Part shown: in pieces, positions 1 to 5,902 of the stretch
How the letters are laid out: each line of letters starts with the position of its first letter
How positions within the stretch are numbered: the first letter of the stretch is position 1
NCBI GenBank assembly: GCA_030593425.1
Contig: JAUVHF010000075.1
Location: forward strand, 1-7,352
Length of the DNA stretch: 7,352 bases
From: Anaerolineales bacterium
Lineage (GTDB): Bacteria; Chloroflexota; Anaerolineae; UBA7937
Direction: 5' to 3'
The notes under the pieces: model-generated
Told to the model about the DNA's origin: nothing
What the model saw: only the letters and a program-made list of their open reading frames with translations
The model's database searches: none
Program-made: the position numbers and the translations under genes

Positions 1-1100
1 GTCAAGAGCCTCTCTACCGCCTCCCATACCTCCTCCACCGTCACTGCCTCGATGGAGGCGTCCTCTGGCTTGACCTGCCTCAAAGGAGGTAGGCTTTCTG
101 ACCCCTTCCACAAGGCCACACTTCTATCATCGTAGGGGCCATACATCCGGGGGGCGGAGGGGCCGAAGATGGCCACCACGGGGGTCCCCACGGCCACCGC
201 CAAGTGCATGGCCCCCGTGTCGTTCCCCAGGCAGAGGTCGCACTTCTCCAGGACGGCTCCCGTCTCCCCCCAGGTCAGTCGGCCCGTCAAATCCAGGGGT
301 TCGTTCGTCATACGCTCGATCACCGCGGCTGCCACCCCTTCATCCCCCGGCCCACCTATAAACACCACCGAGCAGCCGAGAGATTCGATTACCCTATCGG
401 CGATCATGGCGAACCGTTCCGGGGGCCAACGCTTGGCCGGGAGGTACATCCCCGGGTTCCGGCCCCCGGCGGGGTGGACAGCCACCAAGGGGTGGGCTTT
501 CTCTAATAAGCCTTGGGCTCGCTCTCGTTCCTGAGGTCGAGGGTGGAACTCTAGGGTTGGACGCTCGACTTCGATGCCCACCGCTCGGGCGGCGTCGAGG
601 TAGAGTTCCGCCTCATGTTTTATCCCTTCTACGGGCACACGCACGGTTAAAGAGAAGCCCCGCCCGCCGCTATCTAGCCCCACTCGGTGGGGGATACCGG
701 CCAGATAGGGGAGAAGGCTAATCAGAGGAGAGCGCTCCAAGACGAAGCAGGCCTCGTACTCCCTGGCTCGCAACCGTTGGACGAGGGCCCAGTAGTCGCT
801 CCAACCGTACCGCCCGCTGCCCACGCGTCCGCAATCGACAAGATTGTCCAGATGGGGGTTGGTCTCCAAGAGAGGGCGAGACCAGGGACCCACGGCGTAG
901 TCGAGGCGGGCCTGGGGGTAGGCCCTCCGTATGGCGGCCAGGAGAGGGGTGGAGAGGAGAACGTCTCCCACACAGCAGGGCTTCAAAATCAGGATCGCCC
1001 GGGGCGAGGGGGGAAATGCAGAGGGCTTCCGCAAGCGAAAGGGGAGACCCAGGAGCCGGCAACTGAGACCTACCAAAACGTCCCTAAGAGAGATCTTCAC
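1..1100 (-). CDS. Glycosyltransferase family 9 (heptosyltransferase-like), 3' end cut by window edge
   Basis: My translation of the minus strand gives 366 residues with no stop before the left edge, close to the usual 340-370 for the family, so only the extreme C-terminus is missing. GT9 enzymes (the ADP-heptose:LPS heptosyltransferase superfamily) transfer sugars to cell-surface glycans at the inner face of the membrane. Visible signatures are an N-terminal Rossmann start, VGDVLLSTPLLAAIRRAYP (44-62), the second-domain start VAVHPAGG (206-213), KRWPPERF (223-230), and the nucleotide-sugar motif NDTGAMHLAVAVGTPVVAIFG (293-313). The catalytic core starts near residue 35, so residues 1-34 form a basic, proline-containing extension. 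The GTG start at 1100 was chosen because GGAAGGAGGG lies directly upstream, but the best Shine-Dalgarno core is only about 1-4 nt from the GTG, so TTG at 1076 is an alternative. The donor and acceptor cannot be read from the sequence. A lipopolysaccharide role is doubtful if the host is a monoderm Chloroflexota, where a glycolipid or exopolysaccharide is more likely. Confidence 0.9.
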   Translation of the reverse strand, partial: MKISLRDVLVGLSCRLLGLPFRLRKPSAFPPSPRAILILKPCCVGDVLLSTPLLAAIRRAYPQARLDYAVGPWSRPLLETNPHLDNLVDCGRVGSGRYGWSDYWALVQRLRAREYEACFVLERSPLISLLPYLAGIPHRVGLDSGGRGFSLTVRVPVEGIKHEAELYLDAARAVGIEVERPTLEFHPRPQERERAQGLLEKAHPLVAVHPAGGRNPGMYLPAKRWPPERFAMIADRVIESLGCSVVFIGGPGDEGVAAAVIERMTNEPLDLTGRLTWGETGAVLEKCDLCLGNDTGAMHLAVAVGTPVVAIFGPSAPRMYGPYDDRSVALWKGSESLPPLRQVKPEDASIEAVTVEEVWEAVERLL

Positions 1101-1110
1101 CCCTCCTTCC
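1101..1110 (-). promoter_or_regulatory. Closely spaced ribosome binding site of the glycosyltransferase gene
   Basis: On the minus strand GGAAGGAGGG abuts the GTG start. The AGGAGG core leaves only about 1 nt before GTG, while pairing through GGAAGG leaves 4 nt. The usual spacing is 5-9 nt, so either translation is inefficient or the true start is further downstream. Confidence 0.5.
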
Positions 1111-1137
1111 AAAAGGGGACGAGAGTCCTCGTCCCCT
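1111..1137 (-). terminator. Perfect 10-bp hairpin with a short T-run, likely intrinsic (partial) terminator of the replication operon
   Basis: AGGGGACGAG (1114-1123) and CTCGTCCCCT (1128-1137) are exact reverse complements around a 4-nt loop. Read on the minus strand, the stem is followed by TTT (1113-1111, plus the T that closes the stem) and then GG. It begins 25 nt after the loader stop codon and ends just before the glycosyltransferase ribosome binding site. The U-tract is short, so read-through is plausible. The hairpin could instead act as an mRNA 3'-end stabiliser or dampen expression of the downstream gene. Confidence 0.6.
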
Positions 1138-1162
1138 AAAGATAACCTTACTATCCGATATA

Positions 1163-2485
1163 CTACCGCTTTCTGGCCCTCTTCTGCCTTTTCCTCACCA
1201 CCGCGCCTCGGTAGGGAGGGGCGGCTATGGGATAGATAGTACAGAGGGAATGGTCCTGCATGCGAGAGCCTAGCCGAGGGTCTATCTCCTCCAAGGTCTG
1301 TTGCATGGTGATGACCGTGGGCAACTTGGCCTGGTAGCGGAAGTTGAATATCTGGTATAGTTTCTCCCTAGCCCAGGGGGTGGCACTCTCCGTGCCCAGA
1401 TCGTCCAGGACCAGGAAGGGAGCGGTTCGCACCTTCTCGAACTCCTTGTCATAGGAGACGGTACTGTGAGGAGCGAAGGTGGCCCGCAGATGGTCCAACA
1501 GGTCGGGGACCACCACCAACCTAGCCGGGTAACCCAAGCCTTGACGGTAGTTGGCGATGGCCGCCGCCAGGTGGGTCTTCCCACAAGCATCCCGCCCCAT
1601 AAATACCAGCCAGCCCTCAGGGTTCTTGGCGTACTCCTTTGCGATCTCATAAGCCTGCCTCAAGTTCCTCTGCTCGTTGGCAGGCAGTTCAGTCCGCTGG
1701 GGGTCAAAACTCTCAAAGGTCATATCGGAGTGCAGGCTGAGCCTATTCAGGGCATCGTAGGGGTTGCCTACGGAGCCGCGGAAGTCGGGAGCCTCGATAA
1801 TGTAGATCTGGCATAGGTCGGGGTCAGTCATCCGGGACAAGAATCGGGGGTCTATCTCCTCCAAGCGGTGATTGGTAGTGATGACGGTGGGGAGTTGAGC
1901 GTTGTAACGGTAGTTGAGGATCTGATAGAGTTTCTCCTGGGCCCAAGGGGTGGTGCTTTGAGCCCCTAGGTCGTCGAGGATGAGGAGAGGCGCAGTGCGC
2001 ACCATCTCGAACCGCTGGTCATAAGTGACCGGGCTATCGGGCCTGAAGGCCGCCCGGAGGTGATCCAGGAGGTCGGGGACTACCACGAAGAGGGTAGGGC
2101 GCCCCTGCTCCACGCAATAGTTGGCGATGGCCGCTGCCAAATGGGTCTTGCCACAGCCATAACCTCCGGTGAGGATCAGCCAGCCCTGGGGCTGCTCGGC
2201 GTACTCCCTAGCCAACTCATAGGCCCTACGGAGATTCTGTTTCTGTCTGGGAGGGAGGCCATATCCCTCCGGCTTGAAGGTCTTGAAGGTCAGGCGGGAG
2301 AGGAGCCCCAGGTTGCTGGCCTGGCGCAGATCCTCTAACCGCTTACGGGCCAACTCGCCTTCCTTGCACCGGCAGATTATGGGGTTGCCGAAATCGGGAT
2401 GACCAGGCTCCACGTCGCGGTAGAGGTAACCCAACCCCTCACAGACGGGACAGGTCTCCTTCTCACTCTTCGAGGTAATCGGCAT
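1163..2485 (-). CDS. Helicase loader, DnaI/DnaC/IstB-like, with one zinc finger and two tandem AAA+ domains
   Basis: The protein has 440 residues; single-AAA+ loaders usually have about 240-310. Loaders of this family open or hold the DnaB ring and place it on single-stranded DNA. The N-terminus has a C4 zinc-finger pattern (C12, C15, C38, C40), as in DnaI-type loaders where this region contacts the helicase. AAA+ module 1 (about 61-240) has Walker A GGYGCGKT (107-114), Walker B LLILDDLG with D171/D172, sensor-1 N205 in VITTNH, and a box VII-like DPRFLSRM (212-219). Module 2 (about 251-430) has Walker A GRDACGKT (297-304), Walker B with D361/D362, VITMQQ in place of VITTNH (N205 becomes Q395), and DPRLGSRM (402-409). 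The C-terminal tail RKRQKRARKR is strongly basic and may bind DNA. The ATG overlaps the DnaD-domain gene by 23 nt and has AAGGGGAAGT just upstream, suggesting translational coupling. The family call is firm; the exact loading mechanism is inferred. Confidence 0.9.
   Translation of the reverse strand: MPITSKSEKETCPVCEGLGYLYRDVEPGHPDFGNPIICRCKEGELARKRLEDLRQASNLGLLSRLTFKTFKPEGYGLPPRQKQNLRRAYELAREYAEQPQGWLILTGGYGCGKTHLAAAIANYCVEQGRPTLFVVVPDLLDHLRAAFRPDSPVTYDQRFEMVRTAPLLILDDLGAQSTTPWAQEKLYQILNYRYNAQLPTVITTNHRLEEIDPRFLSRMTDPDLCQIYIIEAPDFRGSVGNPYDALNRLSLHSDMTFESFDPQRTELPANEQRNLRQAYEIAKEYAKNPEGWLVFMGRDACGKTHLAAAIANYRQGLGYPARLVVVPDLLDHLRATFAPHSTVSYDKEFEKVRTAPFLVLDDLGTESATPWAREKLYQIFNFRYQAKLPTVITMQQTLEEIDPRLGSRMQDHSLCTIYPIAAPPYRGAVVRKRQKRARKR
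1196..1735 (-). repeat. Second copy of the duplicated AAA+ coding unit (codons 251-430)
   Basis: This stretch aligns without a gap to codons 61-240 at an offset of exactly 190 codons (570 nt). I counted 111 identical residues of 180 by hand (62 %). The decamer CGKTHLAAAI is identical in both copies. Short DNA runs are also shared, for example TTGGCGATGGCCGC at 1551 and again at 2121 on the plus strand. The divergence shows this is an old duplication within the gene, not an assembly error. Confidence 0.93.
1766..2305 (-). repeat. First copy of the duplicated AAA+ coding unit (codons 61-240)
   Basis: This copy keeps the canonical GxxGxGKT Walker A and the sensor-1 asparagine, so it is the better-conserved ATPase. 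It follows the zinc finger directly. The two copies are joined by a short linker (codons 241-250, NPYDALNRLS). Confidence 0.93.
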
Positions 2486-3182
2486 ACTTCCCCTTGAAGT
2501 ATCGATAACGATCCCCCTTAGAACCCCGTTTAGGGGCTCCGTCGTCTTTCCCCTCCCGAGCCCAGCGCTGAAGGATAGCCTGTATGTATCGCCAATTTCG
2601 GGCGTTTCGCTCCACCGCTATCTTGAAAGCCTTCTCTATCCAGGCGGGGGGGTAGGTTTTCTCCGCCTCCCGCAACTCTTCAGCGATCAGGGGTTGGAGG
2701 AGGCCGATGTTCTGCTCATAGAGGGTGAAGATATTAGGTCGTTCCACCTCCACCCCCTCCCCTGGCCTGGAGGGTATCCCTTCCAGCCTCAACTCCCCCC
2801 GCTCTATTTCCTCTACAGCCTGGCGCGATGGGGGGTCATTCACGAAATACCAACTCTCTTGGCTGTCACCAACCCGTAACAGGGTCCCCCGGGCCACAGC
2901 CCTCTCCAGCCCCTCGTCGAGGAGATCCTCTGGGCGCCGGCCAGCCACCTTTCCCTCGGGATCCTTTACGGACAACCCAGCCAGGAGCAAGGGGTCTTCT
3001 CTCAGTTCCTGGAGGCTAGCATACCTGAGATGGCCCTTCTTGCCCTGGAGGAGCCAGAAGAGATGGAGGGTGACCTTTAATTCCGGCAGGTTATCGATGC
3101 GGGGCATAAGTTGACTAAAGAAGAGATCGGGGAGAGGGGTGAAGCGGACTTTTCCTTCGGGGATACCAGCAAACCCTTTCAT
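2463..3182 (-). CDS. DnaD-domain replication initiation / primosome protein
   Basis: The protein has 239 residues. DnaD-type proteins act between the initiator and the helicase loader, remodelling DNA and recruiting the helicase. Residues about 10-115 look like a winged-helix N-terminal region (FTPLPDLFFSQLMPRIDNLP at 14-33, followed by alternating helices and a WYFVN strand). A proline/glycine-rich linker (about 136-150) leads to the C-terminal DnaD domain (about 150-210). That domain carries the family's YxxxIxxxW motif as Y199, I203 and W207 in YIQAILQRW, which is the best evidence for the call. The tail (211-239) is charged and rich in lysine, arginine and tyrosine, as in DNA-binding tails of the family. 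The gene starts 22 nt after dnaB and overlaps the loader by 23 nt. The upstream sequence GGTGGTTAGAAG gives only a weak Shine-Dalgarno site, so it may be translated less than its neighbours or by coupling. The length is close to that of B. subtilis DnaD. It may not be a true orthologue, so no symbol is given. Confidence 0.87.
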   Translation of the reverse strand: MKGFAGIPEGKVRFTPLPDLFFSQLMPRIDNLPELKVTLHLFWLLQGKKGHLRYASLQELREDPLLLAGLSVKDPEGKVAGRRPEDLLDEGLERAVARGTLLRVGDSQESWYFVNDPPSRQAVEEIERGELRLEGIPSRPGEGVEVERPNIFTLYEQNIGLLQPLIAEELREAEKTYPPAWIEKAFKIAVERNARNWRYIQAILQRWAREGKDDGAPKRGSKGDRYRYFKGKYADYLEE

Positions 3183-3204
3183 CTTCTAACCACCAAAGAT
3201 ACCT

Positions 3205-4557
3205 TCAAAGCGCGGTCTGGGGTTGCTCTTCTACTCTTTCAGGTCGTACAAAGTTCAAGAACTTGGCTTGTTTCTTCTGGAAAAGGAGTTGAAATTGCCC
3301 AGTGGGGCCGTTGCGATGCTTGGCCACCACTATGTCCGCCAGGCTGGTCTCATCGGAATCCTCTTCTGCAACCTCACGGTAGATGAAGAGGACCACGTCC
3401 GCATCCTGTTCGATGGAGCCCGACTCTCTAAGGTCGGAGAGCACGGGCCGCTTATCCGCTCTGAGTTCGACAGCCCGCGAGAGTTGGGAGACGGCCACCA
3501 CAGGGACCCTCAATTCGCGGCCTAAGGATTTGAGTTGCCGAGAGATATATGAGACCTCCTGGACGCGGTTCTCGGCTCTAATCCCAGCCCTCATCAACTG
3601 CATGTAGTCGACGATGACCAGGTCCACCCCGTATTCGGCGTGGAGCCGTCGCGCCTTAGCCCTCACCTCCATGGGAGTTATGGCCGGAGTGTCATCGATG
3701 AAGATGGACATCTCCGATAGCTCACCCATAACGTCGACTATCCTCTTTAACTCTTCCTCCTCGAACTCCCCGATCCGAAGCCTCTGGGACTCGATCTCCG
3801 ATCCGGCAGAGACGAGACGCTGCACCACTTGCTCCCCAGGCATCTCCAGGCTGAAGAGGGCGATGGTGGCCTTCTGCCTGCGGGCGATCACCTCGGCCAT
3901 AGTTAAGACTAGGCTGGTCTTGCCCATGCCCGGTCGACCGGCTACGATGATGAGGTCCGCTGGTTGTAGGCCGCCCAGGAGTTTGTCCAGATCGTAGAAG
4001 CCGGTGGGGAGGCCGATAGTCTCCCCCCGATGCTGGTAGAGGTATTCGATCCGGTCGTAATATCGATCCAGCACCTGCTGGATGGGAGCCAGATCCCGCT
4101 CCACCCGCCTTTGGGCCACGCTGAAGATGATCTGCTCCGCCCGGTCGATGATCTGATCCACCTCATCGGCTTCCTCGTAGGCGATACCTGCTATCTCACC
4201 TGCCGCCCCGATGAGACGCCGGAGCACCGCCGCCCGCTCCACGATCCGCCCATAGTCCTCCACATAGACCGGGGTGGGCACCGCATTGATGAGGGAGGTG
4301 AGGTAACTGGGCCCTCCTACCTCATCTAATTGGCCTTGCCGCTCCAGTTCATCGCAGAGGGTGATCATATCCGCTGGCTGACGTCGTTCGTGGAGGTCCA
4401 GTATCGCTTTATAGATGAGGCTGTGGGATTGGCGGTAGAAATCTTCGGGGCGCAAAAAGGCAGAGACCTTAAGCACCGCGTCACGGTCGAGAAGGAGGCT
4501 GCCTAATACCGACTGTTCGGCCTCGATGTTCTGGGGGGGTAGCCTTACTGTGGCCAT
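3205..4557 (-). CDS. dnaB: Replicative DNA helicase DnaB
   Basis: The protein has 450 residues, the normal length. It is the hexameric 5'-3' helicase that unwinds DNA at the replication fork and binds primase. The N-terminal domain begins with the typical PPQNIEAEQSVLGSLLLD (7-24). The linker helix lies near 155-180. The RecA-like motor begins around GLPTGFYDLDKLLGGLQP (182-199). It has Walker A GRPGMGKT (207-214), catalytic E238 in SLEM, Walker B VIVDYMQLM with D317, motif H3 with Q358 in VAVSQLSR, the DLRESGSIEQDADVV block (375-389), and the arginine-finger region AKHRNGPTG with R415. No intein interrupts these sites, although DnaB is a frequent intein host. The gene starts 2 nt after the upstream stop codon (TAG-GC-ATG), with a G-rich run in the end of the preceding gene as its only ribosome-binding signal, so coupled translation is likely. 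Confidence 0.98.
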   Translation of the reverse strand: MATVRLPPQNIEAEQSVLGSLLLDRDAVLKVSAFLRPEDFYRQSHSLIYKAILDLHERRQPADMITLCDELERQGQLDEVGGPSYLTSLINAVPTPVYVEDYGRIVERAAVLRRLIGAAGEIAGIAYEEADEVDQIIDRAEQIIFSVAQRRVERDLAPIQQVLDRYYDRIEYLYQHRGETIGLPTGFYDLDKLLGGLQPADLIIVAGRPGMGKTSLVLTMAEVIARRQKATIALFSLEMPGEQVVQRLVSAGSEIESQRLRIGEFEEEELKRIVDVMGELSEMSIFIDDTPAITPMEVRAKARRLHAEYGVDLVIVDYMQLMRAGIRAENRVQEVSYISRQLKSLGRELRVPVVAVSQLSRAVELRADKRPVLSDLRESGSIEQDADVVLFIYREVAEEDSDETSLADIVVAKHRNGPTGQFQLLFQKKQAKFLNFVRPERVEEQPQTAL

Positions 4558-4559
4558 GC

Positions 4560-5057
4560 CTACCCCCCGCCAAGATCATCCAGATCAAGGCTATCTACGA
4601 AATCGCGGAAGGGGGCTAGCTTCTCCTCTTCCTCGGCGGTGAGGCTTTCCCTCTCCTGGCTGGGCACGATACCCGCCCTCTCCATCACCGATTCGGCCAC
4701 ATAGATGGGTGCTTTGGCCCGGACAGCGAGGGCGATGGCATCGCTGGGGCGGGAGTCGATCTCTATCTGCTGCCCATTGAACTCGATGACGATTTGGGCA
4801 TAGAAAGTATCATCCCTCAAATCGTTGACCAAAATGTGGGAGACGGAAGCCTCTACCCCATCGACGAGGGACTTGAGCAGGTCGTGAGTTAAGGGGCGTG
4901 ACATCTCTATAGATTGCATGCCTATGGTGATAGCGTCGGCTTCAAAGGGACCGATCCAGATGGGGAGGTACCGCTCCGTGTTCTCGTCTTTGAGGACTAC
5001 AACACGGTGGTTGGAGATGAGGCTAACCTTTATGCTGTCCACCGTCACCCTGATCAT
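4560..5057 (-). CDS. Bifunctional nuclease family protein (DUF151 / BFN domain)
   Basis: The protein has 165 residues and no signal peptide or membrane segment, so it is probably cytoplasmic. The DUF151 domain fills residues about 1-130. Family blocks are YLPIWIGPFEADAI (30-43), SRPLTHDLL (53-61), DDTFYAQIVIE (82-92) and SRPSDAIALAVRAKAPIYV (102-120). Plant members have been described as DNases/RNases; the bacterial role is poorly known, so the name comes from the family. The C-terminal tail is acidic (EEEEKLAPFRDF and then DSLDLDDL) and may contact a partner. It is the first gene of the replication operon. The ATG at 5057 has a good Shine-Dalgarno site, GGGAGGGA, 4-6 nt upstream, and lies about 40 nt after the predicted transcription start. 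Placement directly before dnaB suggests, but does not show, a role in DNA replication or repair. Confidence 0.92.
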   Translation of the reverse strand: MIRVTVDSIKVSLISNHRVVVLKDENTERYLPIWIGPFEADAITIGMQSIEMSRPLTHDLLKSLVDGVEASVSHILVNDLRDDTFYAQIVIEFNGQQIEIDSRPSDAIALAVRAKAPIYVAESVMERAGIVPSQERESLTAEEEEKLAPFRDFVDSLDLDDLGGG

Positions 5058-5104
5058 CTCGTCCCTCCCGCCCCTTAGGGCCTCGCCCAGGTTATTCTTT
5101 TTCG

Positions 5105-5133
5105 ATTATACCACAAGAGGAGAGAGCATACAA
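5105..5133 (-). promoter_or_regulatory. Sigma70-type promoter of the replication operon
   Basis: The minus strand reads TTGTAT (-35, 5133-5128), a 17-nt spacer, and a perfect TATAAT (-10, 5110-5105). TGG directly before it makes an extended -10 (TGnTATAAT). The start point should fall near 5098, giving a leader of about 40 nt before the DUF151 gene. The -35 matches the consensus at only three of six bases, which fits dependence on the extended -10. Confidence 0.78.
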
Positions 5134-5187
5134 ATAAAGCAGCCTCCTAAAAGGGGAAGGGGAGCAAGTTTTAAGGTCTCTTTACAG

Positions 5188-5216
5188 ATGACAAGGGGAA
5201 GAAAAGATGGTATAAT
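5188..5216 (+). promoter_or_regulatory. Sigma70-type promoter of the zinc-ribbon membrane protein gene
   Basis: ATGACA (5188-5193, five of six bases of TTGACA), a 17-nt spacer and a perfect TATAAT (5211-5216) with an extended -10 TGG (5208-5210). The start point should be near 5223, leaving a leader of about 25 nt. It is divergent from the replication-operon promoter. The two -35 boxes are 54 nt apart with no obvious palindrome between them. Confidence 0.83.
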
Positions 5217-5247
5217 CCACTATACCTTAACTTCCACAGGAGAGGCG

Positions 5248-5712
5248 ATGCAAGTCGACTTAGAACATATCTTGATCGTGAGCGGCTTCATTTTGGGGTT
5301 CTACTTTTTGGCCTTTCTTCTAAGCCTGGTCATCTGGGCCTTCCGTGATATCCGCTCTCGATCGCGGGATATATTCGTCCAACTTCTGGCCACCCTTCTA
5401 GTCCTGGTCTTCAACCTCCCGGGGCTTCTGCTCTACTTCATCCTCCGCCCTCAAGAGACCCTAGCCGAGGCTTATCAACGGTCGCTGGAGGAGGAAGCCC
5501 TGCTCCAAGATATCGAAGAGCGAGACTCCTGCCCGGCCTGCAAACGTCCCATCGAGCCCGACTACCTCTTCTGTCCCCACTGCCACACCCAACTGAAAAA
5601 GGCCTGCCCCAATTGCGGCCGCCTCCTTCATCTCGCCTGGGAGCTCTGTCCCTATTGTGGAGTTAGAGAGCCAGCCCTGGCCTCAGAAGAGAGGCAACCC
5701 TCTCCAGAATAG
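5248..5712 (+). CDS. Two-helix membrane protein with C-terminal double zinc ribbon, function unknown
   Basis: The protein has 154 residues from the ATG at 5248. That start follows AGGAG with a 5-nt spacer and a strong promoter; a longer in-frame reading back to 4918 would overlap the divergent gene and contain both promoters, so it is rejected. Residues about 8-31 and 43-66 are hydrophobic and should form two transmembrane helices, separated by a short basic loop (RDIRSRSRD). A charged, probably helical stretch (70-93, rich in Glu) leads to two zinc ribbons with cysteine pairs C95/C98, C109/C112, C120/C123 and C134/C137. Both helices plus a cytosolic metal-binding tail suggest a membrane-anchored adaptor. 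Similar small zinc-ribbon membrane proteins are common in Chloroflexota, but I know of no assigned function. It does not share a transcript with the replication genes. Confidence 0.88.
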   Translation: MQVDLEHILIVSGFILGFYFLAFLLSLVIWAFRDIRSRSRDIFVQLLATLLVLVFNLPGLLLYFILRPQETLAEAYQRSLEEEALLQDIEERDSCPACKRPIEPDYLFCPHCHTQLKKACPNCGRLLHLAWELCPYCGVREPALASEERQPSPE

Positions 5713-5841
5713 CCTTAGCCTGCCCTAGGTGACCAGCCCACCCTTATGACCCTCAGGGGGCGATAAGCACCCCTCCGGCCATCGCCTTCAAAGAGAGCGA
5801 GGGTCTATTTGGGTGCCCCGATCCCTTCCAGGGTGCCGGAG

Positions 5842-5856
5842 TGGTCATCATGACCA
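5842..5856. other. 15-bp perfect palindrome TGGTCATCATGACCA
   Basis: Two 7-bp arms (TGGTCAT and ATGACCA) flank a single central base. The one-base centre makes a tight RNA hairpin less likely than a protein-binding site on DNA. The outer TGGTC/GACCA arms resemble sites bound by some GntR/FadR-type regulators, but this is only a visual likeness. Its place downstream of both genes is unusual for an operator. Confidence 0.4.
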
Positions 5857-5860
5857 GAAG

Positions 5861-5900
5861 GGCCAAAGCCTGGAGAGGCAACTTAGGTCTCTCTTTGGCC
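5861..5900 (-). terminator. Weak candidate 3'-end stem-loop for the permease gene
   Basis: GGCCAAAG (5861-5868) is the exact reverse complement of CTTTGGCC (5893-5900). AGAG (5874-5877) with CTCT (5889-5892) could extend the stem past a 5-nt bulge. It begins 2 nt after the permease stop codon on the minus strand. No T-run follows, so it may mark a transcript end or stabilise the mRNA without being a classical terminator. Confidence 0.35.
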
Positions 5901-5902
5901 TC

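Larger units (their letters stand above)
5713..5902. other. Spacer between converging genes, no gene seen
   Basis: This 190-nt gap lies between the 3' ends of the zinc-ribbon gene and the permease gene. It holds no convincing ORF, tRNA or known riboswitch pattern. It contains a 15-bp palindrome (5842-5856), an 8-bp inverted repeat (5861-5868 and 5893-5900), and the heptamer GGGTGCC twice (5811 and 5831), 20 nt apart, with an inverted partial copy GCACCC at 5767. No hairpin here has a clear T-run, so no textbook terminator is present for either gene. Confidence 0.6.

Noticed and set aside
169..1139. Plus-strand and other-frame ORFs over 169-1139
   Set aside because: They are shadows of the minus-strand GT9 gene, whose translation shows clear family motifs; the shadow proteins are low-complexity and Pro/Arg/Gly-rich.
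1196..2305. Tandem AAA+ copies as an assembly artefact or recent repeat
   Set aside because: The copies differ at about 38 % of residues, including systematic motif changes, and are joined in frame by a distinct linker. This indicates an old, maintained duplication.
3205..4557. Intein in dnaB
   Set aside because: The Walker A, Walker B and H3 regions read through normally at standard length with no insertion.
4918..5247. A 264-residue reading frame that extends the zinc-ribbon protein upstream to 4918
   Set aside because: The extra 110 residues lie antisense to the DUF151 gene and span both promoters. The ATG at 5248 has a proper ribosome binding site and begins a clear transmembrane segment.
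5743..5767. Stem-loop CTTAT...ATAAG with inner CCC/GGG after the zinc-ribbon gene as a terminator
   Set aside because: The stem is interrupted by a 2x2 mismatch and no T-run follows, so it is too weak to call.
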